Shown in pieces: positions 33,680 to 42,965 of a stretch of 64,000 nt of DNA. Within the stretch, counting starts at the first letter, position 1. Each line of letters opens with the position of its first letter. Made by a program: the position numbers and the translations under genes. This stretch comes from Sphingomonadaceae bacterium. GTDB lineage: Bacteria > Pseudomonadota > Alphaproteobacteria > Sphingomonadales > Sphingomonadaceae. The DNA lies in the NCBI GenBank assembly GCA_024236155.1, contig JACKLA010000001.1, positions 1,240,001-1,304,000 of the forward strand. The letters run 5' to 3'. The notes beneath the pieces are model-generated. The model worked only from the letters and a program-made list of their open reading frames with translations, had not been told where the DNA came from and did no database searches.

Positions 33680-34438
33680 CTAATTATCATTCCACCACGG
33701 CACATCCGTCCACGGTCGCAAGTCAACCTCATGCGTCCACGCGCTGCGCGGCTGGTGGGCCAGATGCCAATAGGTTTCCGCCACCGCCGCCGGGTCTAGC
33801 ACGCCGTCCTCGCCCTTGAACGCTTCGAACTTGTCGCCCAGCATCTTGCCCAGCGTGTCGGGTGCGTTGACTGCGCCGTCGATCACGACATGGGAGATGT
33901 GGATGCCCTGGGGCGCGAATTCGGCATTGAGGGTCTGGCACAGCATCCGCCGACCACCCATCGCGGCGGCGTGGCTATGCTGGCCGGCATTGCCGCGCAT
34001 CGCGGCGGTGGCGCTGGTGACGATCAGCGTGCCTTTTTCTCGCGAAACCATATGCGGCATCAGCGCGCGGGCAAGGCGGAATGGGGCATAGGTTGCGAGC
34101 CGCCAGCCGAGTTCGAACATCCGGTCGCTGGTATCGGCGAGGCTGCGATTGCCGATCTGCGCGCCGAGATTGAACAACGCAACCTCGATCGGGCCGATAT
34201 CGCGTTCGACCTCCTCCACCAGTTCCTCGATCGTGTCGGGAAGCGAGGCATCGAGCAGCCTTCCGCTCGCCTCGTCGCCTGCCTCGGTGATCGCGTCGAC
34301 CAGCTTTTGCAGCCCTTCCGCGTCGGACCGGCGCGCGAGCACGGCATGGTACCCGCCCACGGCAAACCGCTGCGCCGCATGCCCGCCGATTCCTGCACCG
34401 GCACCGATGACGAGGAAGACGGGTTTGCGTGTCACCAT
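33680..34438 (-). CDS. Short-chain dehydrogenase/reductase-like protein lacking the YxxxK pair
   Basis: 252 residues with an SDR Rossmann fold: cofactor loop GAGAGIG (about 13-19), ARRSDA strand end, NLGAQIG in place of NNAG, and the Ser region IVTSATAAMRG. The catalytic Tyr-x-x-x-Lys is not seen: the expected place reads HSHAAAMGGRRM, so the Tyr is replaced by His and the Lys is missing. Either the chemistry differs or the protein is a non-catalytic binder. It ends against the lipoprotein gene and begins next to purT on the same strand. Confidence 0.8.
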   Translation of the reverse strand: MVTRKPVFLVIGAGAGIGGHAAQRFAVGGYHAVLARRSDAEGLQKLVDAITEAGDEASGRLLDASLPDTIEELVEEVERDIGPIEVALFNLGAQIGNRSLADTSDRMFELGWRLATYAPFRLARALMPHMVSREKGTLIVTSATAAMRGNAGQHSHAAAMGGRRMLCQTLNAEFAPQGIHISHVVIDGAVNAPDTLGKMLGDKFEAFKGEDGVLDPAAVAETYWHLAHQPRSAWTHEVDLRPWTDVPWWNDN

Positions 34439-34440
34439 GA

Positions 34441-35601
34441 TCAGTCTCCGTAGTGGATCTGCACCTTCGCAGCAGCAGCTGCCGCTTCGGCGCGCGCCGA
34501 AGCGGTATCGCCCGCCGCCGCCAGCGCCACGCCCATTCGGCGGTAGGGGCGGGCAACGGGCTTGGCGAAGATGCGGATATCGCTGCCGTTTGCCATTGCT
34601 TCGGCAAGGCCCGAATAGCTGACGCTTTCGCTCGCCCGGTTGGCGAGGATCACCGCGCTTGCTGCCGGGCGGGCGCGGATTTCGGCGGGGATCGGCAGGC
34701 CCATGATCGCACGGGCGTGAAGGTCGAACTCGCTCAAATTCTGGCTTACCAGCGTGACCATCCCGGTGTCGTGCGGGCGGGGGCTGAGTTCGGAGAAGAT
34801 GACTTCTTCGCCTTTTACGAAGAACTCGACCCCGAACAGGCCATATCCGCCAAGGTCGTCGACCACCTTGCGCGCCATATCCTGCGCCGCGGTGATGGCC
34901 GCTTCCGACATCGGCGTCGGCTGCCAGCTTTCCTGATAATCACCGCGCTCCTGACGGTGGCCGATGGGCGGGCAGAAGGTCACGCCATCCTTGTGTCGCA
35001 CGGTGAGCAAGGTGATTTCGTAGTCGAAATCGACGAATTGCTCGACGATCACCCGCTTGCGGTCACCGCGCATGTTCTCGACGGCATAATTCCATGCGGC
35101 TTCTAGAACGCCCGCGTCGCGCACCGTGCTCTGGCCCTTGCCGCTTGAGGACATGACTGGCTTGATCACGCAGGGCAGGCCGGTGAATTCGGCCCCGGCC
35201 AGCACTTCGTCCAGACTCTCGGCATAGCGATAGCGCGAGGTCGTGAGCCCCAGTTCCTGCGCCGCGACATCGCGGATCGCATCGCGATTCATTGTCATCT
35301 GCGTCGCACGGGCAGAGGGGACGACATTGAACCCGTCCGCCTCGACCTCGGCCAGCACTTCGGTCCGGATCGCCTCGACCTCGGGCACGATATAGTCGGG
35401 GTTATGCTTGTGGATCGCTGCGCGCAGCGCATCGCCATCGAGCATGGAGAAGACTTCCGCCGCGTCCGCCAGTTGCATTGCGGGTGCATTGGCATAGCTG
35501 TCACAGGCGACCACAAAGGCACCCAGCCGCTTGGCCGAAATCACGAATTCGCGCCCCAGTTCGCCCGATCCGAGCAGGAGGATTTTTGCGGTATGGGCCA
35601 T
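34441..35601 (-). CDS. purT: Formate-dependent phosphoribosylglycinamide formyltransferase
   Basis: 386 residues, ATP-grasp superfamily. N-terminal KILLLGSGELGREFVI, central ATP-grasp with CVIKPVMSSSGKGQS and GLFGVEFFVKGEEVIFSELSPRPHDTG (quoted by segments), C-terminal domain RRMGVALA. It makes FGAR from GAR using formate and ATP, the folate-independent route. Length is standard (about 390). Confidence 0.95.
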   Translation of the reverse strand: MAHTAKILLLGSGELGREFVISAKRLGAFVVACDSYANAPAMQLADAAEVFSMLDGDALRAAIHKHNPDYIVPEVEAIRTEVLAEVEADGFNVVPSARATQMTMNRDAIRDVAAQELGLTTSRYRYAESLDEVLAGAEFTGLPCVIKPVMSSSGKGQSTVRDAGVLEAAWNYAVENMRGDRKRVIVEQFVDFDYEITLLTVRHKDGVTFCPPIGHRQERGDYQESWQPTPMSEAAITAAQDMARKVVDDLGGYGLFGVEFFVKGEEVIFSELSPRPHDTGMVTLVSQNLSEFDLHARAIMGLPIPAEIRARPAASAVILANRASESVSYSGLAEAMANGSDIRIFAKPVARPYRRMGVALAAAGDTASARAEAAAAAAKVQIHYGD

Positions 35602-35623
35602 GCGGTCCGGTCCTTCGATGTTG

Positions 35624-36511
35624 CTATTTCAGTCGGCGCAGCACAGCTTCGGCCATTAGCTGGCCCAGATGCGGACCCTGCCTGGGATAGAGATAGGGCT
35701 CTATCATCTCTGCCTCCATCACCGCCAGTGCGCCGTCATGCCGGATCATGTCGATCCGGGCATAAAGCGGCACTTCGCCGGGGATTGTCCGGATGACCGC
35801 CTCTGCCGCAGCGATATCCGAAGGCGTCGGGTCGATCGCTTCTTCCTTCCCGCCGTAAAGTGACTGGATGCGATAGTCGCCCGCTGCCGCCGTCTTGCGG
35901 ATCGCGTGGCTGAACTGTCCGTCGATGAACACGAAGCTGTATTCGCCCTCCTCGACGATGGCCGGCAGGAACGGTTGCACCATCGCGCGGTGGCCATAGC
36001 GCCATCCGGCGGGCGGGGCATTTTCGCGGGAGAATATCTCCTGCCCTTCGGCCCCGGCGCCGACGCGGCGCTTCACCACCAGCCTGTCGCAGCCGAAATG
36101 GTCGAAGGCAGCGGCAATATCCTCGCTGCTCGGCGCATCCGGCCATAACGTCGGGATGGTCGGCGCGCCTGCGGCTGAAAGGTCACGCAGGTAAGACTTG
36201 TCACTGTTCCATCGCACCAGTTCGGCGGAGTTGCACACGATCACGCCGCGCGCTGCCAGTTCCTCCAGCCTGGCGAGGAAGGCCGCCTCATGGTCCTGGT
36301 AATCCCATACCGTGCCGACCAGCACGAGCGGGAAGGCTGTGAGGGTTTCGATCTCGCCGTGCCAGTCGATTTCGACGAGATCGAGGCCTGCGGGCGTGAA
36401 GCCCTTGCGCAGGGCCTCGATCTGGACGTCATGTTCGAAAGCATCGGCCCGGCGGACCGGCGATCCGGGCAACGTGCCAGGGCACGCGAGAAAGCCGATC
36501 CGCGTGGTCAT
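35624..36511 (-). CDS. ATP-grasp domain protein, DcsG/glutathione-synthase-like
   Basis: 295 residues. ATP-grasp features: NSAELVRWNSDKSYL, LVVKRRVGAGAEGQEIFSR (glycine-rich phosphate loop), MVQPFLPAIVEEGEYSFVFIDG, and acidic metal ligands in LAVMEAEMIEPYLY. This layout resembles DcsG (cycloserine ligase) and related single-domain carboxylate-amine ligases. No other cycloserine gene is present, so the substrate is unknown. It sits between the purT and cystathionine-gamma-synthase-family genes on one strand. Confidence 0.82.
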   Translation of the reverse strand: MTTRIGFLACPGTLPGSPVRRADAFEHDVQIEALRKGFTPAGLDLVEIDWHGEIETLTAFPLVLVGTVWDYQDHEAAFLARLEELAARGVIVCNSAELVRWNSDKSYLRDLSAAGAPTIPTLWPDAPSSEDIAAAFDHFGCDRLVVKRRVGAGAEGQEIFSRENAPPAGWRYGHRAMVQPFLPAIVEEGEYSFVFIDGQFSHAIRKTAAAGDYRIQSLYGGKEEAIDPTPSDIAAAEAVIRTIPGEVPLYARIDMIRHDGALAVMEAEMIEPYLYPRQGPHLGQLMAEAVLRRLK

Positions 36512-36518
36512 GCCCGCA

Positions 36519-37838
36519 TCAGACCGCGTCGAGCGCCTGGGCGAAGTCGGCGATCAGGTCGTCCGGATCCTCGATCCCGATGCTGATGCGCACGAGGTTG
36601 GGGGTGATACCCAGTTGCGCCTTGCGCTCATCCGGCACCGAGAGATGCGTCATGGCGGCAGGGCAGCTGGCGAGCGTTTCGGTGCCGCCGAGGCTGACCG
36701 CCAGCTTGGCGATCTTGAGATTGTCGAGGAAACGGAACGCTTCTTCTTCGCCGCCCTTGACGAACAGCGAGAAGGTGCTGCCCGCGCCGGTATAGAGCCG
36801 GTCGAAAATGTCCTGCTGGCTCGGATCGCTGATGAAGCCGAGATAGCCAATGCCTTCGACCTTGGGGTGGTCCTTCAGGAAGGCGCAGACCTTCTCCGCG
36901 TTCCTGCCCGCGCGCTCCATCCGCAGTTCGACCGTTTCGAGGCTGCGCATCAGCATCCATGCGGTGTTGGGATCGGCGATGCCGCCCATCGTGTTGCGCA
37001 GCGCACGCACCGGGTCCATCCACTTCTTCGCCCCGGCAATGCTGCCCGCGACAAGGTCCGAATGGCCGCCGACATATTTGGTCAGCGAATAGACCACGAT
37101 GTCCGCCCCATGATCGAGCGGGCGCGACCACAACGGCCCGAGGAAGGTGTTGTCGATCGCGATCGGGGTCTCGTCGGCATCGAGGATAGCATCGCGCGAG
37201 GCCTGCACGGCTTCGACATCGACCAGCGCATTGGTCGGGTTGGCGGGGCTTTCGAGATAGACCATCGCCACCTTGCCGCCCTGATCGGCAGCCTGCGCCT
37301 TCGCCTTCTCGAGCACCGCGTCGATTTCCTCGCGCGAGGCACCGGCGGGGAAGTCGACATAGGTCACGCCGAACTTGCTCAGGACTTTGGCGACGAAACC
37401 TTCGGTCGCGGCATAGAGCGGGCCGGAATGGACGATGACGTCACCCTGCGCGCAGAAGGCGAGCAGCATCACGGTGATCGCGGTCATTCCGCTGGAAAAG
37501 CTCAGCGCGTCTTCCGCCCCGTCCCAGATCGACAGGCGATCTTCGAGGATTTCCTGGTTCGGCCCGTTGAAGCGCGAATAGACGAGGCCTTCGGCGCCGC
37601 CCGGGCGCTTGCCGGTGATGCCTTCGAAGTGGCGCTTGCCTGCGGCCGAATTCTCGAAGGCGAAAGTGCTGGTGAGGAAGATCGGGGCTTTGAGCGATCC
37701 CTCGGACAGGACCGGGTCATAGCCATGGCCCATCATCAGCGTGCTGGGCTTGAGTTCGCGCCCGCCAATCGTCTTGGCTTCGGGCTTGGGATTGCGGCGG
37801 GGGGTCGGGGTGTCGACCGAATCGATAGCGTCCGTCAT
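36519..37838 (-). CDS. Cystathionine gamma-synthase-family PLP enzyme
   Basis: 439 residues starting MTDAIDS. Cys/Met-metabolism PLP fold: FLTSTFAFENS, YSRFNGPNQEILEDRL, FSSGMTAITVML, and the Schiff-base Lys in VYSLTKYVGGHSDLVAG. It could be a cystathionine gamma-synthase, methionine gamma-lyase or sulfhydrylase; sequence reading alone cannot decide. The 50-residue N-terminal extension is typical of the subgroup. Its start lies 7 nt from the end of the ATP-grasp gene's neighbour region, so a shared transcript is likely. Confidence 0.88.
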   Translation of the reverse strand: MTDAIDSVDTPTPRRNPKPEAKTIGGRELKPSTLMMGHGYDPVLSEGSLKAPIFLTSTFAFENSAAGKRHFEGITGKRPGGAEGLVYSRFNGPNQEILEDRLSIWDGAEDALSFSSGMTAITVMLLAFCAQGDVIVHSGPLYAATEGFVAKVLSKFGVTYVDFPAGASREEIDAVLEKAKAQAADQGGKVAMVYLESPANPTNALVDVEAVQASRDAILDADETPIAIDNTFLGPLWSRPLDHGADIVVYSLTKYVGGHSDLVAGSIAGAKKWMDPVRALRNTMGGIADPNTAWMLMRSLETVELRMERAGRNAEKVCAFLKDHPKVEGIGYLGFISDPSQQDIFDRLYTGAGSTFSLFVKGGEEEAFRFLDNLKIAKLAVSLGGTETLASCPAAMTHLSVPDERKAQLGITPNLVRISIGIEDPDDLIADFAQALDAV

Positions 37839-37993
37839 GCGGATGGCCTTCCTTGTATCATGCTCCCAGGAAGGCAGGAGCCGATAAGGCATAAGGGGCG
37901 CCCGTTCCTAACCTCCGCAGGAACGCATCTCCGCCGGATGCCGAATGATGGCAGCGCCAATACTGCCGGAAGCGCGGATTTTCAATCTCGGCC

Positions 37994-39544
37994 TCAAACG
38001 AAAACCGCCACACTCCACACTATCCCGACGATCAGGAATATGCCGATCATGTCGAGCGCCAGCCCGGCACCGACCATACGCTCGATCCGGATGCGCCCGG
38101 TCGACCATGCGATGGCGTTGGGGCCGGTCCCGGCGGGCAGCATGAAGCCCCAACTCGCCGCCAGCGCAGCGGGCATGGCGAGCAGGACAGGGTCGACGCC
38201 CAGCGCGACGACAAGGCTGGCGACCACCGGGATGATCCCGCTGGCGGTGGCGACATTGCTGGCGAATTCTGTGATCAGCACCACCATGGCGACGATTGCC
38301 AGCGCGACCACGATCAGCGGGAAGGCATCGAGCGGCAGCAGCGCCTGCCCCAGCCATTCGGCAAGGCCCGAAGCCTGCATCCCGGCCGCCAGCGCCAGCC
38401 CGCCGCCGAACATCATGATCACGCCCCATGGCGCGCGGTCGGCTTCCTTCCACTTGAGCATCGGGCGACCGGTGCCGTCGGGCAGCACGAACAGCACCAG
38501 GCTGGCGATGATCGCTATGGTTCCGTCTTCCCAGCTGCCCTTCGGCAATAGCGGCGCGACCCAACGCTGGCTCATCCATAGCGCGAAGGTGATCGCGATG
38601 ACCGGCAGGAGGCGCTTTTCCGCACTGGTCCATGGTGCATGATCGTCAATCGCCGCGCGCGCGGTGGCGACGTCGAAATGATGCTCATTCACCTGCTGCA
38701 CGCGTGAGATGACGAAGGTCGCCAGCGGCACGCCCACGAGCACGACGGGCAAGCCATAGGCCATCCAGTCGACAAAGCTAATCTTGAGACCGGTCATCTC
38801 GTCGAGCAGTGCAACCGCAATGCCATTGGTGGGCGATCCGACGATGGTGCCAAGCCCGCCAATGCTGGCAGCAAAGGCGATGCCCATCGGCAAGGCCCCC
38901 GCCAAACCATCCTGATCCTTATTCCCGATCCCGGCGCCTGCGATCACCGCGAGCGCCATCGGCATCATGATCAGCGCGGTCGAGGTGTTGGAGATCAGCA
39001 TGGAAAGGATCGCCGCGCTGGTCATAAAGGCAAACAGCAGCTTCTCCGGCGCGGACAGGGCAAGGCCCGCAACCACCATCGTGGCACCGGCCAGCACGAC
39101 AATGCTGATCCAGTTGTTGAATATGAGCAGGCTGAACAGCGCGACCGCGATCGTGACGGCCAGCAGCAGGCGCGAACTGCGCTGTGGCAGGCGGATCGAG
39201 GCCCCCACCAGCTTGAGGATCGCCAGGCTCAGTCGCCGGTGCAACCCGGTACGCTCGATGGCGAGGGCGATAAACGCCCCGCCCAGCAGCAGGAACAGGA
39301 TCGGCGCATAATAGGCGCTGGCAGTGGCCTTGGCATCCATCACACCGGCTAGCGGCAGGACGATGAACGGCATCAGCGCGGTGGCGGTAAGCGGGATCGC
39401 CTCGGTCATCCACCACGCAGCCATCAGCACGACCAGCCCCGCGACGATGAAGGCTTCGCGCTCCATCCCGGCGGGCGGCGGCAGGAAGATGCTGGCCACC
39501 AGCGCCAGTGCCCCGACAACAAATCCGACGCGCTGTGCGCTCAC
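37994..39544 (-). CDS. SLC13/DASS-family sodium:dicarboxylate (or sulfate) symporter
   Basis: 516 residues, GTG start with GGGAG upstream, about 11-12 membrane helices. The two SNT-like sodium/substrate motifs are LISNTSTALIMMP and TEFASNVATASGIIP, and a third conserved site is GSPTN. This fits the divalent anion:sodium symporters that import C4-dicarboxylates; sulfate is an alternative. No sensor or metabolic partner is adjacent. Confidence 0.92.
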   Translation of the reverse strand: MSAQRVGFVVGALALVASIFLPPPAGMEREAFIVAGLVVLMAAWWMTEAIPLTATALMPFIVLPLAGVMDAKATASAYYAPILFLLLGGAFIALAIERTGLHRRLSLAILKLVGASIRLPQRSSRLLLAVTIAVALFSLLIFNNWISIVVLAGATMVVAGLALSAPEKLLFAFMTSAAILSMLISNTSTALIMMPMALAVIAGAGIGNKDQDGLAGALPMGIAFAASIGGLGTIVGSPTNGIAVALLDEMTGLKISFVDWMAYGLPVVLVGVPLATFVISRVQQVNEHHFDVATARAAIDDHAPWTSAEKRLLPVIAITFALWMSQRWVAPLLPKGSWEDGTIAIIASLVLFVLPDGTGRPMLKWKEADRAPWGVIMMFGGGLALAAGMQASGLAEWLGQALLPLDAFPLIVVALAIVAMVVLITEFASNVATASGIIPVVASLVVALGVDPVLLAMPAALAASWGFMLPAGTGPNAIAWSTGRIRIERMVGAGLALDMIGIFLIVGIVWSVAVFV

Positions 39545-39675
39545 CGTTCTCTCCCTGCGGCGATCACCCTCAGCGCGATCGCTTTTTCGCGCCCTTCATC
39601 ACAAGCCCTTTCGGGCATGGCAAGGGGGTTGGGAGTGATCCGCCGGAATCGATGGGCGATGGGACGGAGCGCGGC

Positions 39676-40836
39676 CTATTCGACCTGTTCGGGCTGGTTT
39701 TCCTCGCCCGGCAGGTCGATGCCGATAAAGGTCACCGTACCGGTGCGCTCGCCGCGGCGGATGATCTTGTTGATCTTCTGCGCGCGTTCGGTGACGAGTC
39801 GCTGGACGTTGCCCGGAATACGGAAGCTCTTGGAAACCTGGTCGCCATTGGCGTCTGTTTCGACCACATTGCTGTAGCTGGGCTCGCGCTCGCCATTGGC
39901 CAGGTCGGCTACGGCATATTCGTAGATCGATGCTTTCGCCTCGCTCGTTTCGCCGATCTCGGCCTTCACTTCGGCATTGGCATACTGGCTGAGGTGTGCG
40001 GTGAGGTCGGGCTGCCAATTGGCGAAATAGAACGGGGCGGCTTCCTCGTAGATTTTCGAAACATGCAGTGTCTTGCCACGCTTCTCGGTGCCGCGCAGCG
40101 CATTGACAAATTCGCGTGCCGATTCATCCAGCAATTCACCGACATTGGCGGCGGTAAAGGCCACGTCACGGATCGAAGGACCACCGATCTCGCCGCGCCA
40201 GAAGCCGTACATCACCTTGGGGTTTTTCCAGTTGGGATAGACGATCTTGGTACGGATATCCTTCGGGCTCATCGCTACGCCGTTGACCGTGATGAAGGGA
40301 GCCTCATCGAGCGGCAGGTTCTCGGAACCGATCTTCATGCGCGAAGGCTGGCTAAGCGGATAGTCCTCGGCGATTTTCGCCATCACCGACACGTTGTGCA
40401 GGTTGATCCAGAATGCCAGCTGCTCGTTGCGGCTCAGACTGGCGATATCGACCTTGTCGGCGGTCTGTTCGAGATCCTGCTTATAGTCGACCAGCGACTG
40501 GATGACATTGTCTTCGAGGAAAGAAAAAACGACCCGATTGCCCTCAAGCCGCAGGCGCGAGTCGTGGCCATAAATGCGGCGCGTTCCCATCGACGGGTCG
40601 ACCGACGGCGCCCCCTCACGGATCGAACGCCCCATGCGGAAAACCATGAATCCGAGCGCATCGTCCCAGATCGAATAGTCGATCCGCGTAGTAACCGGGT
40701 CTGCTTTCGGCGTGAACCGATCGAAGCGGGCGTCATGCATGGCGGTCGCTGGTAGCGTGCCCTGAGCTTGTGCAGCCATCGGTGCACCAAGCGCGAGTGC
40801 TGCCACACCAGCGGTCAGGGGGAGAAGGAGGCGCAT
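39676..40836 (-). CDS. Exported DUF547 protein (copy 1)
   Basis: 386 residues from MRLLLPLTAG (AAGGAG upstream). Signal peptide to about AQAQ (25). DUF547 signature: LSRNEQLAFWINLHNVSVM, MSPKDIRTKIVYPNWKNPKV, FWRGEIGGPSIRDVAF. DUF547 is a probable papain/transglutaminase-like fold of unknown role; the conserved His-containing segment FWINLHN is visible. A paralogue lies immediately upstream on the same strand. Confidence 0.88.
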   Translation of the reverse strand: MRLLLPLTAGVAALALGAPMAAQAQGTLPATAMHDARFDRFTPKADPVTTRIDYSIWDDALGFMVFRMGRSIREGAPSVDPSMGTRRIYGHDSRLRLEGNRVVFSFLEDNVIQSLVDYKQDLEQTADKVDIASLSRNEQLAFWINLHNVSVMAKIAEDYPLSQPSRMKIGSENLPLDEAPFITVNGVAMSPKDIRTKIVYPNWKNPKVMYGFWRGEIGGPSIRDVAFTAANVGELLDESAREFVNALRGTEKRGKTLHVSKIYEEAAPFYFANWQPDLTAHLSQYANAEVKAEIGETSEAKASIYEYAVADLANGEREPSYSNVVETDANGDQVSKSFRIPGNVQRLVTERAQKINKIIRRGERTGTVTFIGIDLPGEENQPEQVE

Positions 40837-40959
40837 GGTTATCGGATCCTGTTCTAAAATCAAAAATGTCCATCACGATAACACGCCCTGGGAATTTGCC
40901 TGCGCGAGCCTCGATCAACTGCGTGTCTTGTTCGACAAGTGAACGGCAGATTGACGAGA

Positions 40960-42159
40960 CTAGCGCACCTCGCCCGTCAGTTCGGGGTTTTCAGGATCAA
41001 TCTCCACGCCTTCGAGCATATAGACCCTGCCGAGAAGACCGCGCTTATACAGCTTGTCCATTTTCAGTTTACGTTCGTCGACAAATCTCATTGCCGCGAG
41101 CGGCGCACGGGGAATCCGCATTGTGCATGCGTCTTCCAGACGACTGGTCGCCGTCATGAGGTCGATATCGGTGCAGGTCTTGATAACATCTACATCCGCC
41201 TCCCGGTCTCCCTTTGACAGGTCGGCAATATCGGTAGCTTGCAATCCGGTTTCGACACCGCTTGTTTTCCGGAGGATCGATTTGACGTCATCGTTCGCGA
41301 ACTTGGTGATGTGTTCGCGCAGATCGTTCTCAAAGTCGGGAAAGTAGAAAGCGCCAGCCTCGTTATAGAGCTCCGACACCAGCAGCGTATCACCTGCTTT
41401 TTGGACTCCGCGGAGGGAATTCACGAATTCGTTAGTTGCGGCACTGAGCAGGATGCCCGCATTCGAGCCATTGTAGGCTACTTTCTGCAATGATGGCCCC
41501 CCAATTTCCCCATGCCAGAATCCATAGATGACACGCGGGTCATCCCAGTTGGGATAGACAATCTTGGTGCGGATATCGCGCGGGCTCATCTTGATCCCGT
41601 CGACATCAATGAATTTGGCCTGATCGAGCGGGGTATTACCGATCTTGATGTCGCGCGGGCTTCCAACCGGATATGCTAGCGCAATACGTTCGATCACCGC
41701 CACATTGTGCAGGTTGAACCAATAGGCCAGCTGTTCGTTGCGCGGCAGCCGAGCGATATCGATCTTGCCGCCGAGTTCCTCCAGTTCTTCCCGATAGGCG
41801 GTGAGATTGCTAACGACTTCGGAGGTCAGCATCGAAAAAGCGACGCGATTGCCTTCCATGCGATAACGCGAATCCTGGCCATGGATAATGCGGCTGCCAA
41901 GCGAGGGGCTGCGGCGTGGCGCTCCCTCGCGCAGCGATGGCCCCATCGGCAGGACGAACCAGTCTAGCGCAAGATCCCATGCTGCATAGTCGATGTGGGT
42001 CTCTACCCTGTCTCGACGCGGCGCAAAGCGTGCGAATTCGGATGCTGGAGGCAAGTTTCCTTCCTCAATGGCAAGGTCGATCGCAGTGTTGGCACTGGCG
42101 GATTGAGGAAGGCCAAGCACAGCCATCGCTGAAATTGAGGTGGTCAAAGCCCTGATCAT
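40960..42159 (-). CDS. Exported DUF547 protein (copy 2)
   Basis: 399 residues from MIRALTTS (AAGGA upstream), signal peptide ending near ASAN. It has the same DUF547 landmarks as copy 1: LPRNEQLAYWFNLHNVAVI, MSPRDIRTKIVYPNWDDPRV and FWHGEIGGPSLQ. The C-terminal part differs and includes an added Cys-containing stretch (IKTCTDIDLMTATSRLEDAC). Its composition is lower in GC than that of copy 1, so it has diverged or been acquired separately. Confidence 0.88.
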   Translation of the reverse strand: MIRALTTSISAMAVLGLPQSASANTAIDLAIEEGNLPPASEFARFAPRRDRVETHIDYAAWDLALDWFVLPMGPSLREGAPRRSPSLGSRIIHGQDSRYRMEGNRVAFSMLTSEVVSNLTAYREELEELGGKIDIARLPRNEQLAYWFNLHNVAVIERIALAYPVGSPRDIKIGNTPLDQAKFIDVDGIKMSPRDIRTKIVYPNWDDPRVIYGFWHGEIGGPSLQKVAYNGSNAGILLSAATNEFVNSLRGVQKAGDTLLVSELYNEAGAFYFPDFENDLREHITKFANDDVKSILRKTSGVETGLQATDIADLSKGDREADVDVIKTCTDIDLMTATSRLEDACTMRIPRAPLAAMRFVDERKLKMDKLYKRGLLGRVYMLEGVEIDPENPELTGEVR

Positions 42160-42246
42160 AATCGTCCTTCTCCACAACTTGGACCCAAAAACCGGCGAAG
42201 CCTTGGTAGTGGGGCACTAGAGTGATCGATAATGCTGAAATCGGGC

Positions 42247-42276
42247 AAAAAAAGGGCTGGTCGTAGCCAGCCCCTT
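42247..42276 (-). terminator. Terminator downstream of infC
   Basis: On the minus strand GGGCTGG-CTACGA-CCAGCCC (42273-42254) is followed by seven T residues (plus-strand A-run 42247-42253). It indicates that infC ends its transcript here, without rpmI-rplT directly behind it. Confidence 0.88.
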
Positions 42277-42301
42277 TACTCGTTCAATTGCATTAAAATG
42301 C

Positions 42302-42844
42302 TTATTTCGGTGCCAGAACCATCAGCATCTGGCGGCCTTCGAGGCGCGGGAAGGCTTCGACCTTGGCGATTTCCTCCACATCGTCCTGCACGCGGCGCAG
42401 CAGGTTCATGCCCAGTTCCTGGTGCGCCATTTCGCGCCCGCGGAACCGCAGGGTGACTTTCACCTTGTCGCCATTCTCGATGAACTTGTTCACATTGCGC
42501 ATCTTCACGTCATAGTCATGCGTGTCGATGTTGGGACGCATCTTGATCTCCTTGATCTCCTGTGTCTTTTGCGTCTTGCGCGCGGCATTGGCCTTTTTCT
42601 GGGCTTCGAAGCGGTACTTGCCGACATCGAGGAACTTGCACACCGGCGGGTCTGCGTTGGGCGACACTTCGACGAGGTTGAGGCCGACATCGGCCGCCTG
42701 CTCGATGGCCTCGTTCGTGTACATCACACCAAGGTTCTCACCTTCGTGATCGATCACGCGAACCTTGTCGCTCTGGATGAAATTGTCGTAGCGCGGGCCG
42801 CTCTTGACGGGCGGCTGGAGTGAACGCCGGGGTGGACGTGCTAT
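42302..42844 (-). CDS. infC: Translation initiation factor IF-3, ATA start codon
   Basis: 180 residues starting (M)ARPPRRSLQPPVKSGPR. The ATA at 42844-42842 is preceded by AGGAGA with a 7-nt spacer; the open frame upstream (to 42886) has no such signal. IF-3 domains: N-terminal VRVIDHEGENLGVMYTNEAI, linker RKTQKTQEIKEIKMRPNI, C-terminal KVTLRFRGREMAHQELG. A non-AUG start in infC is the known basis of autoregulation, because IF-3 rejects such codons. Confidence 0.95.
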   Translation of the reverse strand: MARPPRRSLQPPVKSGPRYDNFIQSDKVRVIDHEGENLGVMYTNEAIEQAADVGLNLVEVSPNADPPVCKFLDVGKYRFEAQKKANAARKTQKTQEIKEIKMRPNIDTHDYDVKMRNVNKFIENGDKVKVTLRFRGREMAHQELGMNLLRRVQDDVEEIAKVEAFPRLEGRQMLMVLAPK

Positions 42845-42965
42845 GGGGCAGTCTCCTGAAAATTGCCTTTGATACAGGCGGCCCATGTAGGGATTTCGCT
42901 ACGGATTCGCTAGAGACTAAATCCTAAGGCCTGCCGAGTGTTGCGCGGTCGCCTCACGCGGCCTT

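Noticed and set aside
37839..37993. SAM-II or other methionine riboswitch before the PLP enzyme
   Set aside because: The leader lacks the conserved pseudoknot sequences; no structure was seen.
36312..38642. 776-codon open frame running antisense across three genes
   Set aside because: It crosses the ATP-grasp, PLP-enzyme and SLC13 genes, all with clear motifs; the frame itself has no recognisable domain.
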